Source: Salinicoccus sediminis (GTDB lineage: Bacteria; Bacillota; Bacilli; Staphylococcales; Salinicoccaceae). From it: 64,000 nucleotides of DNA. Within the stretch, counting starts at the first letter, position 1; every line of letters begins with the position of its first letter. Below the pieces are notes generated by a model. It did not search any database, was not told the origin of the DNA, and saw only the letters and a program-made list of their open reading frames with translations. The translations under genes and the position numbers were made by a program. The stretch is taken from the NCBI RefSeq assembly GCF_000986795.1, contig NZ_LAYZ01000026.1:62001-126000 (forward strand), written 5' to 3'. This document shows positions 42,942 to 51,169 of this stretch, piece after piece.

Positions 42942-42976
42942 CCCCCCCTGTCCCGTAAGTGCTGGGACAGGGGGGG
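42942..42976. terminator. bidirectional terminator
   Basis: CCCCCCCTGTCCC pairs perfectly with GGGACAGGGGGGG. On the minus strand it is followed by ATTTTTATC, serving the SDR gene; tenA ends 21 bases before it. Confidence 0.8.
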
Positions 42977-42984
42977 TAATAGTA

Positions 42985-43752
42985 TCAGAATCCGGCTGTC
43001 CAGCCGCCGTCGGCAGTGAGGACAGCGCCGTTGATGAAGCTTGATTCATCCGATCCGAGGAACAGTGCAGCTTCTGCGATTTCTTCAGGTTTTGCGGTCC
43101 TTGGTATGAGGGCCTGGGTCAGTCCGGCGCGTTCCATGCCGAATTCACTGATGTTCTCCATGCCGGAGCTGATGTTTGTTTCGACGGCACCCGGTGCAGT
43201 GCCGTTCACCCTGATGCCCTTTTTGGCGTACATATAGCCGGTGTTCTTGGTCAGGGCGACGACCGCATGCTTCGATGCGCCGTAGGCGACGCCGGCATGG
43301 GCACCGTTCAATCCGCCTGTTGAAATCGTATTGACGATGACACCTTCCCTGTCATTGTCCAACCAGTAGTTTACCGCTTTGCGCGTGGCGCGCATGACAC
43401 TTTTGGTGTTCACATCGAAAATCCTGTCCCATTTCTCGTCGGTAATCTTGCCGACCGGCTCAAAGCTGTCCATGATGCCAGCGTTGTTGACGAGGATGTC
43501 AAGCCCGCCGAAGTGACTGATTGCTGCGTCGATCATATCCTCGACCTGTCCCGCGTCAGCGACATTCACAGTCACAGGTTTTGCAGTTCCGCCTTCAAAA
43601 GTGATCTCCTGGCTGACAGCTTCCGCACCTTCGGCATTGTAATCCGCGACGATGACTTTTGCACCTTCCTTTGCATACAGTTTCGCAATCGCCTTGCCCA
43701 TCCCTGACGCTGCTCCAGTAACAATTGCAGACTTGCCTTCAATTTTAGCCAT
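42985..43752 (-). CDS. SDR-family oxidoreductase
   Basis: A 255-residue classical short-chain dehydrogenase: TGAASGMGKAIAKLY cofactor motif, DYNAEGAE after strand 2 (NAD preference), NNAGIMDS, VNTISTGGLNG (Ser), YGASKHAVVAL (Tyr, Lys) and GAVETNIS. Substrate unknown. Start ATG at 43752; AAGGGGG lies some 12 bases upstream, slightly far. Monocistronic. Confidence 0.85.
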   Translation of the reverse strand: MAKIEGKSAIVTGAASGMGKAIAKLYAKEGAKVIVADYNAEGAEAVSQEITFEGGTAKPVTVNVADAGQVEDMIDAAISHFGGLDILVNNAGIMDSFEPVGKITDEKWDRIFDVNTKSVMRATRKAVNYWLDNDREGVIVNTISTGGLNGAHAGVAYGASKHAVVALTKNTGYMYAKKGIRVNGTAPGAVETNISSGMENISEFGMERAGLTQALIPRTAKPEEIAEAALFLGSDESSFINGAVLTADGGWTAGF

Positions 43753-43898
43753 TCATATCTTTCCCCCTTCAATGGTCTGTCAACTATATTTTATACTTAA
43801 CGGCCGCAGGTGCAAAAAGATTCAATTGGTGTACTGGTATGTCAATCAACGAACAGGAGCGCATTCGCAAAATACCAAAAATGTATTTTGAATATATA

Positions 43899-43930
43899 AA
43901 GACAGGCTGTCATATAACAGCCTGTTTCTT
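43899..43930 (-). terminator. terminator of the AbgB-like operon
   Basis: ACAGGCTGT pairs with ACAGCCTGT, with AAACAGG before and TCTTTATATATTC after it on the minus strand. Confidence 0.75.
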
Positions 43931-43931
43931 T

Positions 43932-45293
43932 CTAAATTCCAGGGCGATATTCTCTTCCGTCACGGAGCATATCGAATGTCTCTTTCGCTTTTTCAAGGAT
44001 ATCATTCCTGTCAGTAAGCAAATCATATGCGGTAAGTGCCATTGAACTTGCTGCCAGGTGCATCCCTTTGTACCCAATTTGAGTGCCGAATGCAGCTGTT
44101 GCCTGCCAGGAATGCAAAGCCGTACCTAATGGAGTACATGTTGTCGTGATGGAACCGGTTGGTACGATCCAGCTCACATCACCGACATCGGTGGAACCGG
44201 GCGAAGATACATCGGGTTGATAAGGATGGAATGAGATGGAGGCGGGCAGTAATTCATCAGCAGATTTGCCGGCTGTCGGTAATGATTGTGCGAGCTCCTC
44301 TGCAAATGATTGTTCCTCTTTTGTATATTCAAGCGGAGTACTTTTTAGCATATTATGGTACATTACTTCATTTAAAGGGTCGTTTGGTAATGATTCATAA
44401 GGAAATCCGATGATTTCAGATTCGACGTCTGTTTCATTCATGAGAGCAGCGCCTTTTGCGATATTCTGTACCCTTCCCAGGATTCCTTCCACCTCTTCCT
44501 TCGATCCTGCCCGGAGGAAGTACCAGACACTTGCTGTTTCTGGTACGATATTAGGTGCCAGGCCACCATCAGTAATCGTGTAATGCATACGCGTGCCGTC
44601 CGGTACATGTTCACGCAGATAATTTACCCCGATGTTCATCATTTCCACACTGTCGAGTGCGCTTCTGCCAGCTTCCGGGGAAGCGGCAGCGTGAGCCGGC
44701 TTTCCTTTGAAATGGAACTTGATGGAGACCATGGATTGTGTACTTGTATGCATCGGGGCGTTCCCCATCATCGGATGCCAGGTCAATGCACTGTCAAGAT
44801 CATCGAAAACACCTGCTTTCGCCATATGTGTTTTTCCGCTCAGCACTTCTTCTGCCGGGCATCCGTAATAACGAATCGTACCAGAAAGTCCATCCTTCTC
44901 CATTATTTCTTTCAGCGCAGCTACAGCTTCTACTCCGGCAGTGCCCAGGAGGTTGTGGCCACATCCATGTCCGGGGCCATTTGGAGTCACCTCTTCTTTC
45001 GTAGGAGTCGCGGTTTGGGAAAGACCTGGCAGTGCATCAAATTCTCCAAGGATGCCAATGACCGGTTTTCCCTGTCCGTATTCAGCTATGAAAGCTGTAT
45101 CGAGGCCGTCGATGTCATTTTTAATCGTAAATCCCTGGCTTTGCAGCTCCATTTGCTGAAGTTCACTCGCATACGTCTCCTCGTACGCCGTTTGTGGATG
45201 CTCCCAAATGTCGCGCGCCATCTGTGCATATTTTTCCTTATTCTGTTCGAACCATTCAATTATAGTATCTTTGCTGCTTATCTGTATGCTCAT
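43932..45293 (-). CDS. M20-family amidohydrolase, AbgB-like
   Basis: A 453-residue metal-dependent amidohydrolase resembling p-aminobenzoyl-glutamate hydrolase subunit B and HmrB-like enzymes. Metal-site motifs: GILGEFDALPG, GPGHGCGHNLLG, YGCPAEEVLSGK, and the C-terminal VSWIVPTGSITTTC/PLGTALHSWQ. The lid domain contains FKGKPAHAAASPEAGRSALD. It lies last in a minus-strand operon after two membrane proteins, so it probably hydrolyses an imported amide or acyl amino acid. AGGAGG site before the ATG. Confidence 0.87.
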   Translation of the reverse strand: MSIQISSKDTIIEWFEQNKEKYAQMARDIWEHPQTAYEETYASELQQMELQSQGFTIKNDIDGLDTAFIAEYGQGKPVIGILGEFDALPGLSQTATPTKEEVTPNGPGHGCGHNLLGTAGVEAVAALKEIMEKDGLSGTIRYYGCPAEEVLSGKTHMAKAGVFDDLDSALTWHPMMGNAPMHTSTQSMVSIKFHFKGKPAHAAASPEAGRSALDSVEMMNIGVNYLREHVPDGTRMHYTITDGGLAPNIVPETASVWYFLRAGSKEEVEGILGRVQNIAKGAALMNETDVESEIIGFPYESLPNDPLNEVMYHNMLKSTPLEYTKEEQSFAEELAQSLPTAGKSADELLPASISFHPYQPDVSSPGSTDVGDVSWIVPTGSITTTCTPLGTALHSWQATAAFGTQIGYKGMHLAASSMALTAYDLLTDRNDILEKAKETFDMLRDGREYRPGI

Positions 45294-45305
45294 TTCTGAT
45301 TCCTC

Positions 45306-46034
45306 CTATGATTTGGATAGTTTTTTCTCTTTCATTCTTTCCAGCTGTATGCAGATCAGGACTGTAAGTACAATACACGTCAGACTTTTCAAGTAAATGG
45401 GTAAGGCAATCAGATTGACGCATATACCGATGATTAAAGCGATAGCCCCATAGATGGGTTTTTTCATTGCAAACTGTGCAAAAACCGCACCGAATATTGC
45501 AGGTAGAACAAGTGGAAATACTGCTTCAATCTGCGGTGGCATGTTAGCGACAATGATTGCGCCGCCGATGATTATCGGTATGAGAAGGAGTTTGTTTACA
45601 AGGGAGGCGGCACTTATACTGAGCGTTGCTGTAATCTCTCCTTTTGCCGTACCCGGTTCAGCACCGACTGCACTTTGGGCTGCAGCAGCAGAAGGAAGGC
45701 ACATATTACTGATATTGCCGGTCAGGAAACTGATATAGGTTCCAGAAACACCAAGCATGGGGAAATACATGATGGGCTCAAGTGCCCAGACTACTGCAAT
45801 CACACCAGCGTAGGCAGCCAGTCCGGAGAGGATGATTTGCCATCCTGGGTGATAGCCCAGGCCAAATGACAGATATGCAGGAAGCAATACGGTTAGAACA
45901 ATGACAGACCATATTGTCAGCCTTCCCCAAAAGTGTGATTTCTCATGGAAAGTTGCCATGGTAAATGTCTTTGTATCCACTTCGTCTTTCATGGTAGTAT
46001 CTGCATTGATTTCGTTTACATTTTGTGTGTACAT
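45306..46034 (-). CDS. membrane protein, transporter partner of DUF5058
   Basis: A 242-residue protein with about seven membrane segments. A cytosolic N-terminus (residues 1-35) precedes LTIWSVIVLTVLLPAYLSFG; a conserved-looking loop GVSGTYISFLTGNISNMCLP and GTAKGEITATLSISAASLVN lies mid-protein. I do not recognise a named family, but its place between a DUF5058 gene and an amidohydrolase gene suggests a two-subunit transporter. ATG at 46034 after AAGGAGG. Confidence 0.65.
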   Translation of the reverse strand: MYTQNVNEINADTTMKDEVDTKTFTMATFHEKSHFWGRLTIWSVIVLTVLLPAYLSFGLGYHPGWQIILSGLAAYAGVIAVVWALEPIMYFPMLGVSGTYISFLTGNISNMCLPSAAAAQSAVGAEPGTAKGEITATLSISAASLVNKLLLIPIIIGGAIIVANMPPQIEAVFPLVLPAIFGAVFAQFAMKKPIYGAIALIIGICVNLIALPIYLKSLTCIVLTVLICIQLERMKEKKLSKS

Positions 46035-46087
46035 AAGGAATCCTCCTTTTTGTTTTGAAGCATAAACACCCGCCATCAATGTTTACT

Positions 46088-46795
46088 TCAGATAACGAAA
46101 TAGCCAAAGCATAAACTGATTATGATGGAAAAGCCGAGGGCCCATTCACGCAGCCATGCGAGATTGTACTTATCTGACAGCTTCATGGAAATGATCATCG
46201 TTCCTGCGGCAGCTATAATTACGATAATGGGAGCCAGTCCTTTAAGTATTTCTGCACTTAAAAGGTTTCCAAAAGCTGCAATCATCGCAGCAGTGGCGAA
46301 AATCCCCATCAATTTCTGACCGTTCCCTTTTTGGGTCACCTTGTCCTGAATTTTCCCGAGCGATTTAGTGAACAGTACAGTAAACAGCAGCCAACCCATT
46401 CCTCCGAGACATAAGACCCAGACGATTGCTGTGAACACAGCTTTGTCATAACCTTCTCCCCCGAGTCTTGCACCCGATGCTTCTGCTGCGAGACTTGCTC
46501 CAAGAGATTCGATCGGAGCAGAACCGATTACACCGATTCTTATCATTGTTAGTGGATTACCGATGAAGGCAATCAGTGAAATAGCCACAATCGCTATGGC
46601 GATAGATGGGCCTATTGCAGCGATTGCACCGGTTTTCACTGCACTCCTTACTTCCTTTTTGCTCATCCCGACATCTTCACTTGCCCTGGAGGCGAGCTGG
46701 ATGAATTTAATACTTTGGAAAATGACAAGGCCAATGACAAGAGAAGCCACGAGCCACATGACTTTACTGTTCGCAAGTTCCATTACAATGTCCAT
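46088..46795 (-). CDS. DUF5058 family membrane protein
   Basis: A 235-residue protein with about six membrane segments that matches DUF5058: MWLVASLVIGLVIFQSIKF, then KTGAIAAIGPSIAIAIVAIS and GNPLTMIRIGVIGSAPIE. These proteins are associated with peptidase/amidohydrolase genes and are thought to be transporter components, which is inference. First gene of the minus-strand operon, with AAGGGGGAAAA before the ATG; a cre-like site lies about 85 bases upstream. Confidence 0.75.
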   Translation of the reverse strand: MDIVMELANSKVMWLVASLVIGLVIFQSIKFIQLASRASEDVGMSKKEVRSAVKTGAIAAIGPSIAIAIVAISLIAFIGNPLTMIRIGVIGSAPIESLGASLAAEASGARLGGEGYDKAVFTAIVWVLCLGGMGWLLFTVLFTKSLGKIQDKVTQKGNGQKLMGIFATAAMIAAFGNLLSAEILKGLAPIIVIIAAAGTMIISMKLSDKYNLAWLREWALGFSIIISLCFGYFVI

Positions 46796-46879
46796 TTGCT
46801 TTTCCCCCTTTATGTTGGAAACACATTATCAGAACGAAAGACTAACTTTTCAGATAATTTACTATAGTATATAATGTGG

Positions 46880-46894
46880 TAGAAAACGTTTACA
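46880..46894. promoter_or_regulatory. cre-like catabolite-repression site
   Basis: TAGAAAACGTTTACA matches the CcpA consensus WTGWAANCGNTNWCA at 14 of 15 positions. It lies between the divergent DUF5058 operon and the GAF-PucR regulator gene, so either or both may be under CcpA. Confidence 0.55.
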
Positions 46895-46957
46895 ATATGT
46901 AAATGAACATACTTATCATCAATATTATGGAGTTTCATACATAGAGAGGGTGGAGCC

Positions 46958-49084
46958 ATGAATCTGGAAAAGTATATCGGGCATTTTATCGTTGAGGAAT
47001 TTGGGGATGCAGAGCACCAGATATGGAAGTTCAGAGGCAGCGGGGAGAGGGCGGAAATACTGGAAGGTTACGGCGGCCAGGAAAACGGGAGGCTGCCACA
47101 ATGTAAACCTGATAGTGGAAGATATTATGTGGAGAGGGACGATGCAATCACTGAATTGCATTTCTATTATTTGAACCAGAAAGGCATCGTGCTGCGTATA
47201 TTCAAGCACATCAACGTAGTGGATGAATGGGTGATGGAGCATCTGTACCATAGTCTGCATTCCATCATACTGGAAGATGATCTGAAAATGAAGACAAGTG
47301 AACAACAAGTGATGATTGAGAGTATGCATTCCATTTCTTCGAGTCTTGAACTCGACCAAGTATTAAAAACAATCATCCGCCATGCTTTGAATGTGATTCC
47401 AACTTCAGATGCAGGCTTCCTGATGCTGTACGATTCGTATAAACAAAAGCTGATACCAAAAGTGCAGGTAGGGTTCAATGAGCGGATTTACCAGTTTGAA
47501 ACACAGGTGGGCGAATCCATTACAGGGAAAGTGTTCGAAGATGGCAGCAGCAGAGTATATAACTCCTTTGATGAATTAATCGTGGGAATGCGTGCACACA
47601 ACATTTTACCTGAAAACTATGACAGTATTCTCCAATCGACTGGAACCCCTGGTATGGTGGACGGGGCAATCTGTGTACCTGTTTCCATCGATGAGAAAAG
47701 AATTGGTGTGATGATCATTCATCAGGGGAGGATGAAAAAACGACTTGATCAGGAAGACGTCACATTACTGGAAGCATTCGCGAGACAGGCCGCAATAGCC
47801 ATTGAAAATGCTCAATACCATACAGAAACTGAAGAGCGTCTGCAACAGATTACTGACTTGAGCGGACAGTTGAAAGAGAAAAATAACCAGCTGCAAAAGC
47901 GTCAGGAAGTCCACCATACGCTCACAATGCTTTCCATACAGCATAAAGGTATCAATGTAGTGGTGAACGGCATGCAGAACATGATTGATCTGGAACTGAT
48001 ATTTTTCAATGGGCTGGAAAATGATTTTTACTCCCCGGGAAAGAATGGAAATGCTTGTTTCAGCGTTTTTGAAATCAAAGCGTTGTGCCTGGAACGCCGC
48101 AGGGATTTCTACACGGTAACGGACAAAGGAGATAACTATTACCTATATCCAATATTTAACGGACAGATTTTTATAGGGTGTTTAATCATTCTCTTGGACA
48201 GGCCCATGACGGAAATCGAGCGGATTACGATTGAGCAGGGCAGCACTGTTTTGGCATTGGAACTGGTCAACTGGCAGACCGCGACGAAAATCTATCATCG
48301 CAGGGTTTATGAACAGTTCCGTAAACTGCTTACTTATGACGATAATGAACAATTAGCTGAATACGGAAAGGAATTGAACCTGGATCTAAAAGGGTATTGG
48401 ACCGTTGTGGTATTGGAAATTGTAAATGCTCAAAACAATCTTCAATATTTAGAAATCCACATCCATCAGTTAGCTTCCCGGCTCAGTAAAAAACTGGGTG
48501 AGAGCGTAAAGCTAGTGTATGGATTTTATAATAAGATCATCCTGCTCCTGTCCCTCTCGAGCACAGAGGAGGTATACGACATAAAGGATGAACTGAACGA
48601 GATTGGCGTCCAGGAACAAACGAGGGAATCCACCCTGGTTCGCGGAGGGATAAGCAGTGTCTATAAAGGGCTCGAATATATAAACAAATGCTATGATGAA
48701 GCCAACAAAATCATCTCCTATCTGGCCGGCCGCGACAGTCTGGAAGTGATTCTGTATGAGGATATTGGGCTAAACCGTTTATTCCTCAATCAGCCGGCAG
48801 AAGATATTAATCACTTCATCCAGGAGGCATTGTCTCCTCTGACAGTAGAGAACAGCCGGTATAAGGAGCTGGAGAAAACACTTGACGCCTATATGGAAAC
48901 GAACCGTTCACCGGGAAAGACAGCAAAGTTGGTCCACATCCATATCAATACACTCTATCAGCGTCTTCATACGATTGAAGAACTGCTGGACATTGATTTG
49001 AATGACAGCCAGGATATGCTTAAAATTCAACTCGCCTGCCATTTGAAAAATTCACAGCCGGCAGTGGAGGATGCGTATGAGTAA
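46958..49084 (+). CDS. GAF-containing PucR/CdaR-family regulator
   Basis: A 708-residue regulator. An N-terminal domain of about 110 residues of unknown type is followed by a GAF domain (roughly 125-285, beginning SSSLELDQVLKTIIRHALN), a coiled coil (EERLQQITDLSGQLKEKNNQ onward), a CdaR GGDEF-like region, and a C-terminal PucR helix-turn-helix (TAKLVHIHINTLYQRLHTIE). This layout is that of activators of purine, sugar-acid or amino-acid-derivative catabolism. Divergent from the DUF5058/AbgB-like operon, its likely target. GGTGGAG precedes the ATG. Confidence 0.82.
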   Translation: MNLEKYIGHFIVEEFGDAEHQIWKFRGSGERAEILEGYGGQENGRLPQCKPDSGRYYVERDDAITELHFYYLNQKGIVLRIFKHINVVDEWVMEHLYHSLHSIILEDDLKMKTSEQQVMIESMHSISSSLELDQVLKTIIRHALNVIPTSDAGFLMLYDSYKQKLIPKVQVGFNERIYQFETQVGESITGKVFEDGSSRVYNSFDELIVGMRAHNILPENYDSILQSTGTPGMVDGAICVPVSIDEKRIGVMIIHQGRMKKRLDQEDVTLLEAFARQAAIAIENAQYHTETEERLQQITDLSGQLKEKNNQLQKRQEVHHTLTMLSIQHKGINVVVNGMQNMIDLELIFFNGLENDFYSPGKNGNACFSVFEIKALCLERRRDFYTVTDKGDNYYLYPIFNGQIFIGCLIILLDRPMTEIERITIEQGSTVLALELVNWQTATKIYHRRVYEQFRKLLTYDDNEQLAEYGKELNLDLKGYWTVVVLEIVNAQNNLQYLEIHIHQLASRLSKKLGESVKLVYGFYNKIILLLSLSSTEEVYDIKDELNEIGVQEQTRESTLVRGGISSVYKGLEYINKCYDEANKIISYLAGRDSLEVILYEDIGLNRLFLNQPAEDINHFIQEALSPLTVENSRYKELEKTLDAYMETNRSPGKTAKLVHIHINTLYQRLHTIEELLDIDLNDSQDMLKIQLACHLKNSQPAVEDAYE

Positions 49085-49185
49085 ACTGGAAGATTTCCAG
49101 GTTGGTGATATGTATCAATGCGTTTTGCATTTATCATTAAAGGGAAGATGACAAGCAATACCAACAACCAAGGAGGCAGTTACGA

Positions 49186-49971
49186 ATGACTAAGACCATC
49201 ATGATCACAGGCGCAGGCTCGGGTCTCGCCAAAGGTGCAGCGATTGGGCTGGCACAAGAGGGGCATAAGGTCATTGCCTCTGTTGAAAATGAATCTCAGG
49301 CCGATGGACTGAGGGATGCAGCCCGGGATGAGGATGTAGACTTGAAGATCTTCAAGATGGATATTACGGACCCATCCGACCGGGAAGCCATGAAGGATTA
49401 TGAATATGATATATTCGTGGCCAATGCGGCGATCAATGAGGGCGGCCCGATCTGGGAGATGCCGATGGATGATATCAGAAGGTTGTACGAGATAAACGTC
49501 TTCGGCACACTCGAAACGGCGCGTATCGCAGCAGAGTATTTTGTCGGAAAGAGGCAGGGGAAAATCATCTTCATGTCATCCAAGGCAGAAAAGATGAGTT
49601 CCGCCTATAAGGGGCTGTATTCATCCTCCAAGCATGCCCTTGGAGCCATTGCGAAAGCTCTGAAGCAGGAGATGGAAGAATTCAATGTACAGGTTGCGAC
49701 CATCAATCCGGGACGGTTCGGCACGGGATTCAACGACCGGGCGGTCGAAGCAAACTGGAAATGGTACGATGAGGATCAACATCATACTCCAAAAGATAAG
49801 CTGGAAGCCAGTGGGAACAGCCTGAATAACCAGCTGGATCCGCAGCTGATGATTGATAAGATGGTGGAGATCATACCGATGGAACATCATAAATTCCGGG
49901 TGGTCTACCCCGAGTCCACCGCAGAGGATATGCGAGAAGAGGAGAAGAAAGATTGGGAGATTGAGATATAA
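49186..49971 (+). CDS. SDR-family oxidoreductase, tandem copy 1
   Basis: A 261-residue short-chain dehydrogenase. The catalytic Y-x-x-x-K is YSSSKHALGAI and the Ser lies in IIFMSSKAEKMSS. The cofactor motif is GAGSGLAKGAA: the third glycine of the usual GxxxGxG is Ala, which is rare and may weaken NAD(P) binding. NAAINEGG replaces NNAG. It is the first of two adjacent, closely related copies, and even the ribosome-binding region (AAGGAGGCAGTTA) is shared with copy 2. Confidence 0.83.
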   Translation: MTKTIMITGAGSGLAKGAAIGLAQEGHKVIASVENESQADGLRDAARDEDVDLKIFKMDITDPSDREAMKDYEYDIFVANAAINEGGPIWEMPMDDIRRLYEINVFGTLETARIAAEYFVGKRQGKIIFMSSKAEKMSSAYKGLYSSSKHALGAIAKALKQEMEEFNVQVATINPGRFGTGFNDRAVEANWKWYDEDQHHTPKDKLEASGNSLNNQLDPQLMIDKMVEIIPMEHHKFRVVYPESTAEDMREEEKKDWEIEI

Positions 49972-50065
49972 TATTTATAAAGCTCTTCTAATTCTGCCCT
50001 CCGTTTACGATAATCCGGAAAGGGAAAATGATAAGCATCATTAAAAACCGAGGAGGCAGTTAAGG

Positions 50066-50851
50066 ATGGCTAAAACCATTATGATAACAGGTGCAGGTTC
50101 CGGACTGGGCAAAGGCACGGCGATCGCGTTGGCGAAGGAGGGTCATGAGGTCATCGCTGCTGTTGAGAATCATCCACAGATCACCTCGCTTAAAGAAGCG
50201 GCACAGGACGCAGGTGAAAATCTGGAGATTTTCAAGATGGACATTACAAATCCGGATGACCGGGAACGCATGAAGCGGTATGACTATGATGTATTCGTGG
50301 CGAATGCTGCGGTGAATGAAGGTGGACCGATATGGGAAGTGCCGATGTCGGCCCTGAGGCAACTGTTCGAAGTCAATGTATTCAGTACACTCGAAACCGC
50401 ACGTATTGCAGCGGAGCATTTCGTTGGGAAGAAACAGGGGAAAATCGTCTTCATGTCCTCCATGGCGGGATCTATGGCCTCTGCCTATAAAGGGCTCTAT
50501 GCATCATCCAAGCACGCACTGGAAGCCATCGCCAAGTCGCTGAGACAGGAGATGGAGGAATTCAATGTCCAGGTTGCTACAATCAATCCAGGCCCGTTTG
50601 ATACCGGCTTCAATGATCGTGCAGTGGAAGAGAAATGGGAATGGTTCGATGAAGACAAGCATCGTACTTCAGTTGAAAACCTGAAAGAAAGTGAAAGAGG
50701 GCTGGAAAATCAGCTCGATCCTCAATTGATGATCGACAAGATGGTGGAAACCATCCCGAAGGATCATCATAAATTCCGAACAGCTTATCCGGAGGAAACG
50801 GCGGAAAACATGAGAAAAGAGGAGAAAAACAACTGGGAGATTGAGATATAG
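50066..50851 (+). CDS. SDR-family oxidoreductase, tandem copy 2
   Basis: A 261-residue paralogue of the preceding gene, same length and mostly identical, for example at LDPQLMIDKMVE and EEFNVQVATINPG. It keeps the normal cofactor motif GAGSGLGKGTA and the active-site YASSKHALEAI, so this copy looks fully functional. The 94-base spacer between copies repeats the region upstream of copy 1 (GAGGAGGCAGTTA), showing that the duplication included the translation start. Substrate unknown. Confidence 0.85.
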   Translation: MAKTIMITGAGSGLGKGTAIALAKEGHEVIAAVENHPQITSLKEAAQDAGENLEIFKMDITNPDDRERMKRYDYDVFVANAAVNEGGPIWEVPMSALRQLFEVNVFSTLETARIAAEHFVGKKQGKIVFMSSMAGSMASAYKGLYASSKHALEAIAKSLRQEMEEFNVQVATINPGPFDTGFNDRAVEEKWEWFDEDKHRTSVENLKESERGLENQLDPQLMIDKMVETIPKDHHKFRTAYPEETAENMRKEEKNNWEIEI

Positions 50852-50947
50852 AAGAGAAACATAACGTTATATCACCGATAACCTAGAGAGTATAAAGCTT
50901 CCAGATTTCTTATGAAAAATTATTTGATTATCTTTTTTGAAATAATA

Positions 50948-50978
50948 TTGACAATATTCTAATAAATAATAATATGAT
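50948..50978 (+). promoter_or_regulatory. promoter of tracrRNA
   Basis: TTGACA (50948-50953) and TATGAT (50973-50978), spaced 19 bases in very AT-rich DNA; transcription would begin near 50985. Confidence 0.65.
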
Positions 50979-50984
50979 AAGTAC

Positions 50985-51078
50985 AAGATTCTTACTAACC
51001 TTATACCTAAAACTGTAGAATCTACTAAAACAAGCTTTATGCCGTATTCATCCCGTCATTTTAATGGCGGGATTTTTT
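50985..51078 (+). ncRNA. type II-A tracrRNA
   Basis: The antirepeat CCTTATACCTAAAACTG followed by a bulge and CTACTAAAAC complements the solitary CRISPR repeat at 55387-55422 almost perfectly. After it come the nexus-like stretch (ACAAGCTTTATGCCGT) and a terminator stem, the same order as the S. aureus Cas9 tracrRNA, with many identical blocks. It has its own -35/-10 and terminator. It lies directly upstream of cas9, as in S. aureus type II-A loci. Likely still transcribed; its partner nuclease is broken. Confidence 0.88.
51050..51078 (+). terminator. tracrRNA terminator
   Basis: ATCCCG(T)CATT pairs with AATG(G)CGGGAT, then six T. It doubles as the 3' stem-loop of the tracrRNA. Confidence 0.85.
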
Positions 51079-51081
51079 ATG

Positions 51082-51115
51082 TTAATTATTATTTGAATGT
51101 TCAAATAATAATTAA
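51082..51115. promoter_or_regulatory. perfect 34-base palindrome before cas9
   Basis: Two 16-base arms (TTAATTATTATTTGAA and its exact complement) flank a TG centre. It begins four bases after the tracrRNA terminator's T run and overlaps the likely cas9 -35 (TTCAAA at 51100-51105). It may be an operator for a repressor of cas9 or, as RNA, a hairpin; neither is established. Confidence 0.8.
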
Positions 51116-51129
51116 AAATAAAGTATAAT
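51100..51129 (+). promoter_or_regulatory. cas9 promoter
   Basis: TATAAT at 51124-51129 with TTCAAA 18 bases upstream inside the palindrome's right arm. Confidence 0.55.
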
Positions 51130-51169
51130 GGATATATGTAAATCTTTGGCTGGAAGGAAGTGTCTACTC

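Noticed and set aside
43752-43770. Mini-frame ATGAATGGCTAA overlapping the SDR start as a leader peptide
   Set aside because: Three codons only and no attenuator structure; probably chance.
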